A stretch of 64,000 nt of DNA, taken from contig NZ_MJAH01000010.1 in assembly GCF_001746295.1 (NCBI RefSeq), positions 290,124 through 354,123 on the forward strand, in the 5' to 3' direction. Position 1 is the stretch's first letter, and each line of letters begins with the position of its first letter. Position numbers and translations under genes: made by a program. Shown piece by piece: positions 33,493 through 42,550 of this stretch. A model generated the notes under the pieces. It made no database searches, was not told the DNA's origin, and saw nothing but the letters and a program-made list of their open reading frames with translations. The DNA is from Streptomyces sp. LUP47B. Its GTDB lineage: Bacteria; Actinomycetota; Actinomycetes; Streptomycetales; Streptomycetaceae.

Positions 33493-34308
33493 ATGAGCAA
33501 GCGGAACAGCCAGGCCTCGAAGACGGCCGCCCGTGAGCGGCTGCGCCAGGAGCGCGAGCGCCAGGCCAAGCGTGACAAGGTCAAGCGGCAGGTCATCGTT
33601 GCCTGCTCCGTCGTCGGCGTCCTGGCGATAGCCGGCGGCATCGGCTACGCGGTCGTCCAGAACAACAAGCCCGGCTACTGGGAAGAGGCCAAGAACGACA
33701 AGCTCGTCAAGCCGGCCAACAGCACGGGCAGCAACGGCACGACGGTCGTCATCGGCAAGAGCACCGCCAAGAAGACCCTGGTCATGTACGAGGACCCGCG
33801 CTGCCCCGTCTGCGCCCAGTTCGAGCAGACCGTCGGCTCGACCGTCGACAAGGACGTCGAGGACGGCAAGTTCAAGATCCAGTACGTCGGCGCCAGCTTC
33901 CTCGACGGCAACCTCGGCGGCGAGGGCTCCAAGAACGGCCTCAGCGCCCTCGGCGCGGCGCTGAACGTCAGCCCCGAGGCGTTCCTGAAGTACAAGACCG
34001 CGATGTACTCCACGAAGTGGCACCCTGCCGAGGACGGCCCCGACAAGTTCAAGGACGACGCCTACCTCATCAAGATCGCGCAGACCGTCCCGGAGCTGAA
34101 GGACAACAAGACCTTCCAGAACGCCGTGAAGAACGGCACCTACGACAAGTGGGCCCTGGACATGTCCGACAAGTTCAACAAGGACGGCGTGACCGGCACA
34201 CCGACCCTGAAGATGGACGGCAAGACGCTGACCGGTTCCGACGGCAAGAGCGCGCCGATGACGGTCGCCGACTTCAACACGGCGCTCGATGCGGCCCTGA
34301 AGGCCTGA
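33493..34308 (+). CDS. Membrane-anchored DsbA-like thioredoxin-fold protein (CPVC)
   Basis: A 271-residue protein with the same plan as the one at 4627-5394: basic cytoplasmic N-terminus (KRNSQASKTAARERLRQER), a span at about 36-58, then a thioredoxin domain with CPVC in EDPRCPVCAQFEQ near residue 107 and the cis-Pro segment GTPTLKMDG near the C-terminus. The ATG at 33493 is preferred over an in-frame start at 33463 because the polar N-terminus matches the paralogue. Probably an extracytoplasmic thiol oxidoreductase. A strong terminator follows. Confidence 0.88.
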   Translation: MSKRNSQASKTAARERLRQERERQAKRDKVKRQVIVACSVVGVLAIAGGIGYAVVQNNKPGYWEEAKNDKLVKPANSTGSNGTTVVIGKSTAKKTLVMYEDPRCPVCAQFEQTVGSTVDKDVEDGKFKIQYVGASFLDGNLGGEGSKNGLSALGAALNVSPEAFLKYKTAMYSTKWHPAEDGPDKFKDDAYLIKIAQTVPELKDNKTFQNAVKNGTYDKWALDMSDKFNKDGVTGTPTLKMDGKTLTGSDGKSAPMTVADFNTALDAALKA

Positions 34309-34328
34309 CCCCCGCACTCTTCAGGCAA

Positions 34329-34362
34329 AGAGCGGGCGAACTTTCACGAGTTCGCCCGCTCT
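34329..34362. terminator. Terminator after the CPVC DsbA-like gene
   Basis: A perfect 14-bp stem (34329-34342 with 34349-34362, 6-nt loop) lies 21 bases after the stop and 31 before the phosphatase start. Confidence 0.85.
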
Positions 34363-34392
34363 CGTTCATACCGGCCAGTAACCTGATCGGCC

Positions 34393-36051
34393 GTGACCAG
34401 TAGACAGAGATCAGCCGAGAGCAACTCCCTGTCCCCGCGCCGCCGTACGGTCGTCAAGGCCGCGGCGGCCACCGCTGTCCTCGCCGCTCCGCTCGCCGCC
34501 GCCCTGCCGGCCCGAGCCGCCGACGAGGCTCCCGCCTTCCTGCACGGCGTCGCCTCCGGCGACCCGCTCCCGGACGGCATCCTGCTGTGGACCCGGGTGA
34601 CCCCGACCGCCGAGGCCGTGCCCGGTTCCGGGCTCGGCCCGGACACCGAGGTCGGCTGGGTCGTCGCCAGGGACAAGGCCTTCACGACCGTCGTCGCCAA
34701 GGGTTCCGTCACCGCGACCGCCGCCTCCGACCACACGGTCAAGGCGGACGTCCGCGGCCTCGCGCCCGCGACCGACTACTGGTTCCGCTTCTCGGCCGGC
34801 GGCACCGAGTCCCCGGCGGCGCGCACCCGCACCGCGCCGGCGTCGGACGTGGCCGTCGCGAACCTCCGCTTCGGCGTGGTCTCCTGCGCCAACTGGGAGG
34901 CCGGCTACTTCTCCTCGTACCGCCACCTCGCGGCCCGCGGCGACCTGGACGCCTGGCTGCACCTGGGCGACTACATCTACGAGTACGGCACCGGCGACTA
35001 CGGCACGCGCGACACCGTCGTACGACAGCACGCGCCGGCCCACGAGATCCTCACCCTCGCCGACTACCGGATCCGGCACGGCAAGTACAAGACGGACCCG
35101 GACCTGAAGGCCCTGCACGCGGTCGCCCCGGTCGTCGCGATCTGGGACGACCACGAGTTCGCCAACGACGCCTGGTCGGGCGGCGCCGAGAACCACACCG
35201 AGGGCGCGGAGGGCGCCTGGTCGGCCCGTCAGGCGGCCGCCAAGCAGGCCTACTTCGAGTGGATGCCGGTGCGCCCGGCGATCGCGGGCACCACCTACCG
35301 GCGGCTGCGGTTCGGCAAGCTCGCCGACCTCTCGCTGCTCGACCTGCGGTCCTTCCGCTCACAGCAGGCCGCCGTGGGCAACGGCTCGGTGGACGACCCG
35401 GACCGCACGATCACCGGCCGCGCGCAACTGGACTGGCTCAAGGCGGGGCTGAAGTCCTCCGACACGACCTGGCGGCTGGTCGGCAACTCCGTGATGATCT
35501 CGCCGTTCGCGATCGGCTCGCTCTCCGCCGACCTGCTGAAGCCGCTCGCCGAGCTGCTGGGCCTGCCGAAGGAGGGCCTCGCCCTCAACCCCGACCAGTG
35601 GGACGGCTACACGGACGACCGTCGCGAACTGCTGGCCCACCTGCGCTCCAACGCCATCCGCAACACCGTCTTCCTGACCGGCGACATCCACATGGCGTGG
35701 GCCAACGACGTACCGGTTGACGCCGGCACCTATCCGCTGTCGGCCTCCGCCGCCACGGAGTTCGTGGTCACCTCGGTGACCTCCGACAACCTCGACGACC
35801 TGCTGAAGGTCCCCGAGGGCACGGTCACCGCGCTCGCCGCTCCGGTCATCCAGGTCGCCAACCGGCACGTCCACTGGGTCGACACCGACCGCCACGGCTA
35901 CGGCGTCCTGGACATCACCGCCGACCGGGCGCAGATGGACTACTACGTGCTGTCCGACAAGACCAAGGCGAACGCGACCTCGTCCTGGGCGCGTTCGTAC
36001 CGCACGCGGACCGGCACACAGAAGGTCGAGCGGACGTACACCCCCGTCTAG
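34393..36051 (+). CDS. phoD: PhoD-family alkaline phosphatase/phosphodiesterase, Tat-exported
   Basis: A 552-residue secreted metallophosphoesterase. SPRRRTVVKAAAATAVLAAP is a twin-arginine signal followed by a likely ALPARA cleavage site near residue 42. The PhoD N-terminal domain starts FLHGVASGDPLPDGILLWTR; the metal sites are HLGDYIYEYG, WDDHEFANDAW and FLTGDIHMAW. PhoD enzymes use Fe/Ca and hydrolyse phosphodiesters and teichoic-acid-type substrates. The family has several members per Streptomyces genome, so the exact paralogue is not fixed. I saw no convincing PHO box upstream. Its stop codon overlaps that of the convergent hydrolase gene. Confidence 0.92.
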   Translation: MTSRQRSAESNSLSPRRRTVVKAAAATAVLAAPLAAALPARAADEAPAFLHGVASGDPLPDGILLWTRVTPTAEAVPGSGLGPDTEVGWVVARDKAFTTVVAKGSVTATAASDHTVKADVRGLAPATDYWFRFSAGGTESPAARTRTAPASDVAVANLRFGVVSCANWEAGYFSSYRHLAARGDLDAWLHLGDYIYEYGTGDYGTRDTVVRQHAPAHEILTLADYRIRHGKYKTDPDLKALHAVAPVVAIWDDHEFANDAWSGGAENHTEGAEGAWSARQAAAKQAYFEWMPVRPAIAGTTYRRLRFGKLADLSLLDLRSFRSQQAAVGNGSVDDPDRTITGRAQLDWLKAGLKSSDTTWRLVGNSVMISPFAIGSLSADLLKPLAELLGLPKEGLALNPDQWDGYTDDRRELLAHLRSNAIRNTVFLTGDIHMAWANDVPVDAGTYPLSASAATEFVVTSVTSDNLDDLLKVPEGTVTALAAPVIQVANRHVHWVDTDRHGYGVLDITADRAQMDYYVLSDKTKANATSSWARSYRTRTGTQKVERTYTPV

Positions 36052-36617
36052 AGCGTCTCGAGGAAGCCGAGGGCCACCCGCCAGGTGGCCTCGGCGGCCT
36101 CCTCGTCGTAGTCCGGGAGGCCGGGGTCGGTGTAGAGATGACCGGCCCCGGCGTATCGGTAGATCTCGACGTCGGCGCCGGTGCGGCCCATCTGGAGATA
36201 CCAGGCGCTCAGCCAGTCGTCGGTCTCGAACGGGTCCGGCTCGGCCACGTGCAGTTGGACCGGCAGCTCGTCCGCGGTCGCGTTCGGCGCGATGTCCGAC
36301 GTGCCGTGCAGGAGGAGCAGTCCGCGGGCCTTCTCGTCGCCGAGGCCGAGGGTCTGCGCGATCGAGGCGCCGAGCGAGAAGCCGGAGTAGACGAGACCGC
36401 GGTCGGAGTACGGCGCGGCGGCCAGGACGGCCCGCTTGAGCAGTTCGTCCTTGCCGATCTCCGCGTTGAAGGCCATGCCCTCCTCGACCGTCTCGAACGT
36501 GCGCCCCTCGAAGAGGTCCGGCGTCCACACCTCGTGCCCGGCCTCCCGCAGCCGGTCGGCGGCCTGACGGACGGCGGGCCTGAGGCCGTAGGTCGAGTGA
36601 AAGAGCATGATGTTCAT
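36048..36617 (-). CDS. Dienelactone hydrolase family protein (serine variant)
   Basis: A 189-residue alpha/beta hydrolase of the dienelactone hydrolase family. The nucleophile elbow reads SGFSLGASIAQ, with Ser where classical dienelactone hydrolases have Cys; LLLLHGTSDIAPN contributes the Asp, and YAGAGHLYTD the His. The ATG at 36617 is the natural start (MNIMLFHSTYGL, then the first strand). The stop TAG overlaps the phosphatase stop in the palindrome CTAG (36048-36051). Substrate unknown. Confidence 0.85.
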   Translation of the reverse strand: MNIMLFHSTYGLRPAVRQAADRLREAGHEVWTPDLFEGRTFETVEEGMAFNAEIGKDELLKRAVLAAAPYSDRGLVYSGFSLGASIAQTLGLGDEKARGLLLLHGTSDIAPNATADELPVQLHVAEPDPFETDDWLSAWYLQMGRTGADVEIYRYAGAGHLYTDPGLPDYDEEAAEATWRVALGFLETL

Positions 36618-36736
36618 GAGGCCATGGTGCCAGCCTGCACCGACAGCGCCGTTTCGCGGGCGTGCGGGCGGCCGTACCCACTTCGCGGCCGAAGTCACAT
36701 GTTCATGCCCCGCCCGGGCCGGTTAGGTTCGGGGTC

Positions 36737-37861
36737 ATGGAGAACGTACTCCGGCCACTGATCGTGGTCGGTGGCTCGGTGCTGGTCACACTGGTGATCG
36801 GCTGGGCCACCGACCTTCTGCTGCGCAAGGCCGACGCACGCCACAGCGAGACCCCGATGTGGGGGCTGCTGCGCCGTGGTCGCATCCCCTACATGCTCGT
36901 GCTGTGCGCGGCGATGCTGAGAGGGGCGTACGACGAGGCGAGGGTGCTGGAGCGGCACAGCGCCGGCATCGGGCAGACGCTGACGCTGGTCCTGATCGGG
37001 GCGACCGCCTGGCTGGTGATCCGGATCGCCGCGGCCATAGTGGAGACGACGTACACCCGTTACGCGCGCGCCCACCACGACGCCGCCCGGGTCCGCCGGG
37101 TGCGCACCCAAGTGACGCTGATCATGCGGGTGGTCGCCGCGACCGTCGGGGTGGTGGCGGTGGCCGCGATGCTGCTGACGTTCCCCGCGATGCGCGCGGC
37201 CGGTGCCTCGCTGCTGGCCTCCGCCGGAATCCTCGGCATCGTCGCCGGTGTCGCCGCCCAGTCGACGCTCAGCAACATGTTCGCCGGGCTGCAGATCGCC
37301 TTCGGTGACATGGTGCGCATCGGCGACACCGTGGTGGTGGACGGCGAGTGGGGCACGGTCGAGGAGATCACGCTGACCTTCCTGACGGTACGGACCTGGG
37401 ACGAGCGCCGGATCACCATGCCGGTGTCGTACTTCACCTCGAAGCCGTTCGAGAACTGGTCCCGCGGCACCCCGCAGATGACCGGCATCGTCTTCTGGCA
37501 CGTCGATCACACGGCCCCGGTGGAGCTGATGCGCGAGCGGCTGCGGGACATCCTGCGCGGGTGTCCGGCCTGGGACGGCCGCGCCTACGGCCTCGACGTC
37601 ACCGACACCACCCCGAACACCATGCAGGTACGGGCCCTGGTGACCGCCAAGGACGCCGACGACATCTGGACGGTACGGGTCACGGTCCGCGAGCAGATGC
37701 TCCGCTGGCTGACCGAAAACCATCCGTACGCGCTCCCCCGCGTCAACACGGCGGACGCGGTCGTACGGCCACGCGGCGGCCCCTCCTCCAACGGCAACAG
37801 CAACGGCAACGGCACGGCCACCCGCCGGGCCCACGAGTCCCCACGGACGGGGCGGGGCTGA
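36737..37861 (+). CDS. MscS-type mechanosensitive ion channel
   Basis: A 374-residue small-conductance mechanosensitive channel. Spans at about 5-24, 43-60, 72-95 and 130-153 are followed by the MscS pore helix and beta domain: GILGIVAGVAAQSTLSNMFAG, then IAFGDMVRIGDTVVVDGEWG and RRITMPVSYFTSKPFENWSR. Expected role: release of solutes on osmotic downshock. The C-terminal 35 residues are Asn/Gly/Arg-rich and divergent. ATG 36737 gives the usual short N-terminus. Confidence 0.93.
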   Translation: MENVLRPLIVVGGSVLVTLVIGWATDLLLRKADARHSETPMWGLLRRGRIPYMLVLCAAMLRGAYDEARVLERHSAGIGQTLTLVLIGATAWLVIRIAAAIVETTYTRYARAHHDAARVRRVRTQVTLIMRVVAATVGVVAVAAMLLTFPAMRAAGASLLASAGILGIVAGVAAQSTLSNMFAGLQIAFGDMVRIGDTVVVDGEWGTVEEITLTFLTVRTWDERRITMPVSYFTSKPFENWSRGTPQMTGIVFWHVDHTAPVELMRERLRDILRGCPAWDGRAYGLDVTDTTPNTMQVRALVTAKDADDIWTVRVTVREQMLRWLTENHPYALPRVNTADAVVRPRGGPSSNGNSNGNGTATRRAHESPRTGRG

Positions 37862-37869
37862 CGGTCCGT

Positions 37870-37897
37870 CCCGGGCCGGTGCCCGCACCGGCCCGGG
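37870..37897. terminator. Terminator after mscS
   Basis: A perfect 12-bp stem (37870-37881 with 37886-37897, loop CCCG) lies 8 bases after the mscS stop and before the converging SDR stop (37973). Confidence 0.8.
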
Positions 37898-37972
37898 GGC
37901 GCGGGGCCGTGTCCCTGTGCGGCTGCCGCGGCGTGGGCGCGCCCCGCCACGACGGACCGCGCCCGCCCACCG

Positions 37973-38713
37973 TCAATGCCCCCGCTCAGCCCCACCGTTG
38001 ACCTGCACGACCTGCGAAGTCACATGCCCCGCCCCCGGGGACGCCAGCCAATGAAGCGTCGCGGCGACATCCCCCGGCATCCCGGCCCGCCCGTTCGACG
38101 TGTCGTTGACGAGCCGTTCCCGCCGAGCGGGATCAATGGCCCCGCCGAAGAACTCCGTGTCCTCGATGTACCCCGGCGCGACCACGTTCGCGGTGATCCC
38201 CCGCGGCCCCAACTCGCGCGCGAGATCATGGGCGTACGGGTGCAGCCCCGCCTTGGCCGCCCCGTACGCCCCGCTCCCGGACCCCCGGTACGCGGCGATG
38301 GAGCTCACGAACAGCACCCGCCCGCCCGGCGAGGCGAGCCGCTCCTTCAGCCCCTCGGTGAGCAGTGCCGCGGTCAGGAGATTGAGCCGGAAGTTCACGG
38401 TCCAGTTGTGCGCGACGGCGTCGAGCGGATCGGAGCTGTCGACGTGCGGCTCGAGCTGCCCGGTACCCCCGGCGCTGTGGATCAGCACGTCCACGGCCCC
38501 GAGTTCACGCTCCACGAACCCGACGACCCCGCGCACCTGGTCGACGTCACCGAGATCGGCGGCGTACGTCAGAGCGCCTGGCACCCCGGCGTTCCCGAGC
38601 ACCTCGGCACGCCGGCCGAGCAGCAGCACCCGGTCCCCTTCCGCGGCGAACACCTGCGCCGCCGCGAGTCCGATTCCCGTACCGCCACCGCTGATCACCA
38701 CGTTGCGAGCCAT
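37973..38713 (-). CDS. SDR family oxidoreductase
   Basis: A 246-residue classical short-chain dehydrogenase. The cofactor loop GGGTGIG is at residues 9-15, the catalytic Ser in LFVSSIAAYRG, and YGAAK supplies Tyr and Lys of the triad; the NAG/NVVAPGY segments fit. Substrate and NAD/NADP preference are not predictable here. Lies between mscS and the antiporter gene; probably independent. Confidence 0.9.
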   Translation of the reverse strand: MARNVVISGGGTGIGLAAAQVFAAEGDRVLLLGRRAEVLGNAGVPGALTYAADLGDVDQVRGVVGFVERELGAVDVLIHSAGGTGQLEPHVDSSDPLDAVAHNWTVNFRLNLLTAALLTEGLKERLASPGGRVLFVSSIAAYRGSGSGAYGAAKAGLHPYAHDLARELGPRGITANVVAPGYIEDTEFFGGAIDPARRERLVNDTSNGRAGMPGDVAATLHWLASPGAGHVTSQVVQVNGGAERGH

Positions 38714-38765
38714 GACCGCAGCCTACAAACGCCCGGTCGGCGAGCTCACCCCGGTTTCCGCACCT

Positions 38766-40340
38766 TCACCGCAAACTCCGAACGTCCAGATGCCGCAGCA
38801 CCCGGTCCACGATCTCGGGATCGGCCCCGGGCTCGCTCCGCGCCGCCAGCACCTCGTGCCGCGCCGCGCTGAGCATCTCGCCGTGGATGCGCCGCGCCCG
38901 CTTGAGCCGCCGTCGGGCCTCGCGCCGCTCCTCGTCCCCCATCTCGGGAGAGATCCGCACACCGATCTCGAACGCGCGCCGCAGCATCTGCTCCGACAAC
39001 TCCTCGGGCAGTTCCTCCACGTTCTCGATCTCCCGCAGCCGCTTCTTGGCCGCCTTCGCCGCCCGGACCGCGAGGATCTTCTCGAACTCCATCTCCCGCT
39101 CGCTGTCGGACCGCACCCCCAGCCGCTTCACCAGCCACGGCAGGGTCAGCCCCTGCAGCACGAGCGTCGCCATGATCACCCCGAACGCGATGAACACGAT
39201 CTCGTCCCGGTCGGGGAAGGCCGCCCCCGAGTCGGTCTCCAGCGGGATGGCCAGCGCCAGCGCCACGGACGCCACGCCCCGCATCCCGGACCACCACATG
39301 ACGACGGTCTCCCGCCATCCCATCGGGATCTCCTCGTCTATGTCCCGCTTGGCGTGCAGGCGTTTGGTGAGCCAGGTCGCCGGCAACAGCCACAGCAGCC
39401 GTACGAGCACCACCACGGCCACGATCGCGGCGGCCCAACCGAGCATCTCGCCCCAGCGTCCGGACGCGGTCCGGATCGCGTTGTGCAGTTCGAGTCCGAT
39501 GAGCCCGAAGGCAACGCCGGTCACGAGCGTGTCGACGATGTCCCAGAAGGTGTGCCCGGCGAGCCGGGTCATCACGTCGTCGGCGTCGGTGGCGTACTCG
39601 GCGATGAACAGGGCGGTGGTCAGCACCGCGAGCACACCGGAGCCGTGAAGCTCCTCGGCGAGCACGTAGGAGGCGTACGGCACGAGTACCGTCAGCCCGA
39701 TCTGGAGCGTGGCGTCACCCAGCAGATCCATCAGCTTGTTGGCCCCCCAGCCCAGCGCGAGCCCCACGGCGACGGCGACCACCGCGGAGAGCACCAGCTC
39801 GAAGACGGCCTTCCCGGCCGTGAACGAGCCGCTGACGGCTGCGGCGACCGCCACGTGGTAGAGCACGATCGCCGTCACGTCGTTGAAGAGCCCCTCGCCC
39901 TCCAGGATGGACACCAGCCTCCGGGGCAGCCCGAGTTGGCCTGCCACGGCGGTGGCGGCGACCGGGTCGGGCGGCGCGACCAGCGCGCCGAGCGCGACGG
40001 CGGCGGCGATCGGCAGTCCCGGCACGATCGCCTGGGCGACGACGGCGACGCACAGCGTGGTGACGAACACGAGCGCGACGGCCAGCAGGAAGATCGGCCG
40101 CTTGTTGGCCGCGAACTGCCGCCACGACGTCCGACGCACCGCCGCGTAGAGCAACGGCGGCAACAGGATGGGCAGAATCAGATCGGGTGGAATATCGACA
40201 TTCGGTACGAAGTCCAGTACCGCGAGCACGATCCCGAGCAACGTCATCAGCACCGGCGCCGGCAATCCGAACCGGTCTCCCACCGGGACACTGATCAGAG
40301 CCCCCAGCAGCAACACGAACAACAGGGCCAACTGATCCAC
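38766..40340 (-). CDS. CPA1 (NhaP-type) Na+/H+ antiporter
   Basis: A 524-residue cation/proton antiporter with about twelve hydrophobic segments. GALVAPPDPVAATAVAGQLG and ILEGEGLFNDVTAIVLYHVA contain the buried Asp residues that exchange Na+ for H+ in the family. A cytoplasmic, highly charged C-terminal tail (from about 410, with RAAKAAKKRLREIENVEEL) probably regulates activity. GTG 40340 gives the family N-terminus MDQLALLFVLLLGAL. No partner regulator is adjacent. Confidence 0.92.
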   Translation of the reverse strand: MDQLALLFVLLLGALISVPVGDRFGLPAPVLMTLLGIVLAVLDFVPNVDIPPDLILPILLPPLLYAAVRRTSWRQFAANKRPIFLLAVALVFVTTLCVAVVAQAIVPGLPIAAAVALGALVAPPDPVAATAVAGQLGLPRRLVSILEGEGLFNDVTAIVLYHVAVAAAVSGSFTAGKAVFELVLSAVVAVAVGLALGWGANKLMDLLGDATLQIGLTVLVPYASYVLAEELHGSGVLAVLTTALFIAEYATDADDVMTRLAGHTFWDIVDTLVTGVAFGLIGLELHNAIRTASGRWGEMLGWAAAIVAVVVLVRLLWLLPATWLTKRLHAKRDIDEEIPMGWRETVVMWWSGMRGVASVALALAIPLETDSGAAFPDRDEIVFIAFGVIMATLVLQGLTLPWLVKRLGVRSDSEREMEFEKILAVRAAKAAKKRLREIENVEELPEELSEQMLRRAFEIGVRISPEMGDEERREARRRLKRARRIHGEMLSAARHEVLAARSEPGADPEIVDRVLRHLDVRSLR

Positions 40341-40452
40341 GGTCAGAACTCCGGGCAGATCGACAAATCTACGGTCACTTCAGTCTGCCCGCTTCACGCC
40401 CAGACCTTCCCGACCGCCGCTCGTCCTCTCCCGTCGGCGCGCATTGCGACCG

Positions 40453-40923
40453 TCAGAGAACCCGCCGCATGGCCCGATGCGGTATCCCCGCGTCCGGAAA
40501 CTCCGGCCCGTACGCCACGTACCCGAGCCGCTCGTAGAACCCCAGCGCATGCGTCTGCGCATGCAGATCCACGGCCACGAGCCCACGCGCGCGTGCCGCG
40601 TCCTCGACGGCCCGCACGAGAGCCGCTCCCACCCCGAGTCCGCGCGCCGCCTGTGTCACGGCGAGCCGCCCCAACGAGCCCACGGTCACGTCACCGCCGG
40701 TCTTCCCGGCCGCGGCCTCTCCGTGCAGCAGCCGCCCGGTCCCGAGCGGCACCCCGTCCTCCCGCACGGCCAGCACATGCACCGCCACGGCGTCGTAGAC
40801 GTCGTACTCGATGTCCTCCGGCACGCCCTGCTCGCCGACGAAGACCTCCTTGCGCACCGTGAAGCAGGCCTCACGGTCTGCGGGGTCCTCGGCGACCCGC
40901 ACCACGTACGCGTGCGTGCTCAC
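40453..40923 (-). CDS. GNAT family N-acetyltransferase
   Basis: A 156-residue acetyltransferase. QAARGLGVGAALVRAVEDAA is the acetyl-CoA pyrophosphate loop (R/Q-x-x-G-x-G/A), and ALGFYERLGYVAYGPEF ends the core, with AGIPHRAM near the C-terminus as in ElaA-like GNATs. GTG 40923 overlaps the rluD stop (GTGA), so it is translated with rluD. Substrate unknown. Confidence 0.9.
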   Translation of the reverse strand: MSTHAYVVRVAEDPADREACFTVRKEVFVGEQGVPEDIEYDVYDAVAVHVLAVREDGVPLGTGRLLHGEAAAGKTGGDVTVGSLGRLAVTQAARGLGVGAALVRAVEDAARARGLVAVDLHAQTHALGFYERLGYVAYGPEFPDAGIPHRAMRRVL

Positions 40924-41864
40924 CCGTAGGTCTCCTCACGCACCAGGTCCAGGGCCTGCTGCAGATCCTCCGGATAGTCGCTCGCGAACTCCACCCACTC
41001 TCCGTCCCCGGGGTGCTCGAAGCCCAGCCGCACGGCGTGCAGCCACTGCCGGGTCAGCCTCAGCCGCTTGGCGAGCGTCGGGTCGGCGCCGTACGTCAGG
41101 TCGCCGACGCAGGGATGGCGGTGGGCCGCCATGTGGACACGGATCTGGTGGGTGCGCCCGGTCTCCAGCTTCACATCGAGCAGGGAGGCCGCACGGAATG
41201 CCTCGATGAGGTCGTAGTGCGTCACGGACGGCTTGCCCTCGGCCGTGACCGCCCACTTGTAGTCGTGCTGGGGGTGGCGGCCGATGGGTGCGTCGATGGT
41301 GCCGCTGGTCGGGTCCGGGTGGCCCTGGACGAGCGTGTGGTACCGCTTGTCGACGGTGCGCTCCTTGAACTGCCGCTTGAGCGAGGTGTACGCCCGCTCC
41401 GACTTGGCCACCACCATCAGTCCCGAGGTGCCCACGTCGAGGCGGTGCACGATGCCCTGGCGCTCGGCGGCACCGGAGGTCGAGATGCGGTACCCGGCGG
41501 CGGCGAGCCCGCCGATCACGGTCGTCCCGGTCCAGCCGGGGCTGGGGTGCGCGGCGACACCGACCGGCTTGACGATCACGACGATGTCGTCGTCGTCATG
41601 GACGATCTCCATGCCCTCGACCGGCTCGGCGACGAGCTGCACCGGCGCGGCCGCCTGTGGCATCTCGACCTCCAGCCAGGCCCCGCCGTGCACCCGCTCG
41701 GACTTCCCGACCACCGACCCGTCGACCGTGACCTTCCCCGCGGCGGCGATCTCGGCCGCCTTGGTCCGGGAGAAGCCGAACATGCGGGAGATGGCGGCGT
41801 CGACGCGCTCGCCCTCCAGGCCGTCGGGCACGGGCAGGGTACGGATCTCGGGAACGGTGCTCAC
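40920..41864 (-). CDS. rluD: 23S rRNA pseudouridine synthase, RluD family
   Basis: A 314-residue RluA/RluD-family enzyme. An N-terminal S4 domain (RVDAAISRMFGFSRTKAAEI) precedes the catalytic domain with the Asp in GIVHRLDVGTSGLMVVAK and the C-terminal GRTHQIRVHMAAHRHPC. It isomerises specific uridines of 23S rRNA; exact sites are an assumption from the family. It is coupled to the GNAT gene by GTGA and follows lspA by 49 bases, matching the lspA-rluD order of many Gram-positives. Confidence 0.93.
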   Translation of the reverse strand: MSTVPEIRTLPVPDGLEGERVDAAISRMFGFSRTKAAEIAAAGKVTVDGSVVGKSERVHGGAWLEVEMPQAAAPVQLVAEPVEGMEIVHDDDDIVVIVKPVGVAAHPSPGWTGTTVIGGLAAAGYRISTSGAAERQGIVHRLDVGTSGLMVVAKSERAYTSLKRQFKERTVDKRYHTLVQGHPDPTSGTIDAPIGRHPQHDYKWAVTAEGKPSVTHYDLIEAFRAASLLDVKLETGRTHQIRVHMAAHRHPCVGDLTYGADPTLAKRLRLTRQWLHAVRLGFEHPGDGEWVEFASDYPEDLQQALDLVREETYG

Positions 41865-41913
41865 CCGTCGAGTATGCCGGACACCACCGACAGCCCCGAC
41901 CGGCGCCTGTGGA

Positions 41914-42489
41914 TCACTCCTTGTGGACGGTGCCGTCGGGGTCGAGTCCCTTGAACGACAGCAGCACGATCAGGATGCCGCCGCACACGATCGCCGAGTC
42001 GGCGAGGTTGAAGACGGCGAAGTGCTTGGGCGCGATGAAGTCGACGACCGCGCCCTCGAACACGCCCGGGGAGCGGAAGATCCGGTCGGTGAGGTTGCCG
42101 AACGCGCCGCCGAGCAGCAGACCGAGCGCGATCGCCCAGGGCAGGCTGTAGAGCTTGCGGGCGAGGCGGGCGATGACCACGATCACCGCCGCCGCGATCA
42201 CCGTGAAGATCACGGTGAAGGCCTCACCGAAGCCGAAGGCCGCGCCCGCGTTGCGGATCGCCTCGAACCTCAGCCAGTCCCCGACGATCTCGATCGGCTC
42301 GTGGTGCTCCAGTTTGGCGACCACGATCATCTTGCTGACCAGGTCGAGGGCGTACGCGAAGGCGGCCACCGTGAACAGCACGGCGATACGGCGCCTGCCC
42401 CTGGGCAGCGCCGTCTGGTCCTGCTCCGGTTCGGCCCCCGCCGCCTCTGGGGTATCCGGCGTACCGATGATGCGCTCCGCCTCTGTCAC
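41914..42489 (-). CDS. lspA: Signal peptidase II (prolipoprotein signal peptidase)
   Basis: Membrane aspartic protease that removes lipoprotein signal peptides after Lgt. Four spans are visible, with NAGAAFGFG, the first catalytic Asp in GGAFGNLTDRIF and the second in FNLADSAIVCGG. The N-terminus has about 35 polar residues before the first span (KTEP-type extension seen in actinobacteria). The GTG at 42489 is preceded by GAGGGAC; the longer open frame to 43155 would run into the TraR/DksA gene. Confidence 0.93.
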   Translation of the reverse strand: MTEAERIIGTPDTPEAAGAEPEQDQTALPRGRRRIAVLFTVAAFAYALDLVSKMIVVAKLEHHEPIEIVGDWLRFEAIRNAGAAFGFGEAFTVIFTVIAAAVIVVIARLARKLYSLPWAIALGLLLGGAFGNLTDRIFRSPGVFEGAVVDFIAPKHFAVFNLADSAIVCGGILIVLLSFKGLDPDGTVHKE

Positions 42490-42550
42490 GTGAGTCCCTC
42501 GACCTAGATACCTGACTGAGGACGAGGGTACGACACGCCTCCAAGGACCC

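Noticed and set aside
34309..34392. PHO box upstream of the PhoD-type phosphatase.
   Set aside because: Only one partial GTTCA unit; no 11-base direct repeats.
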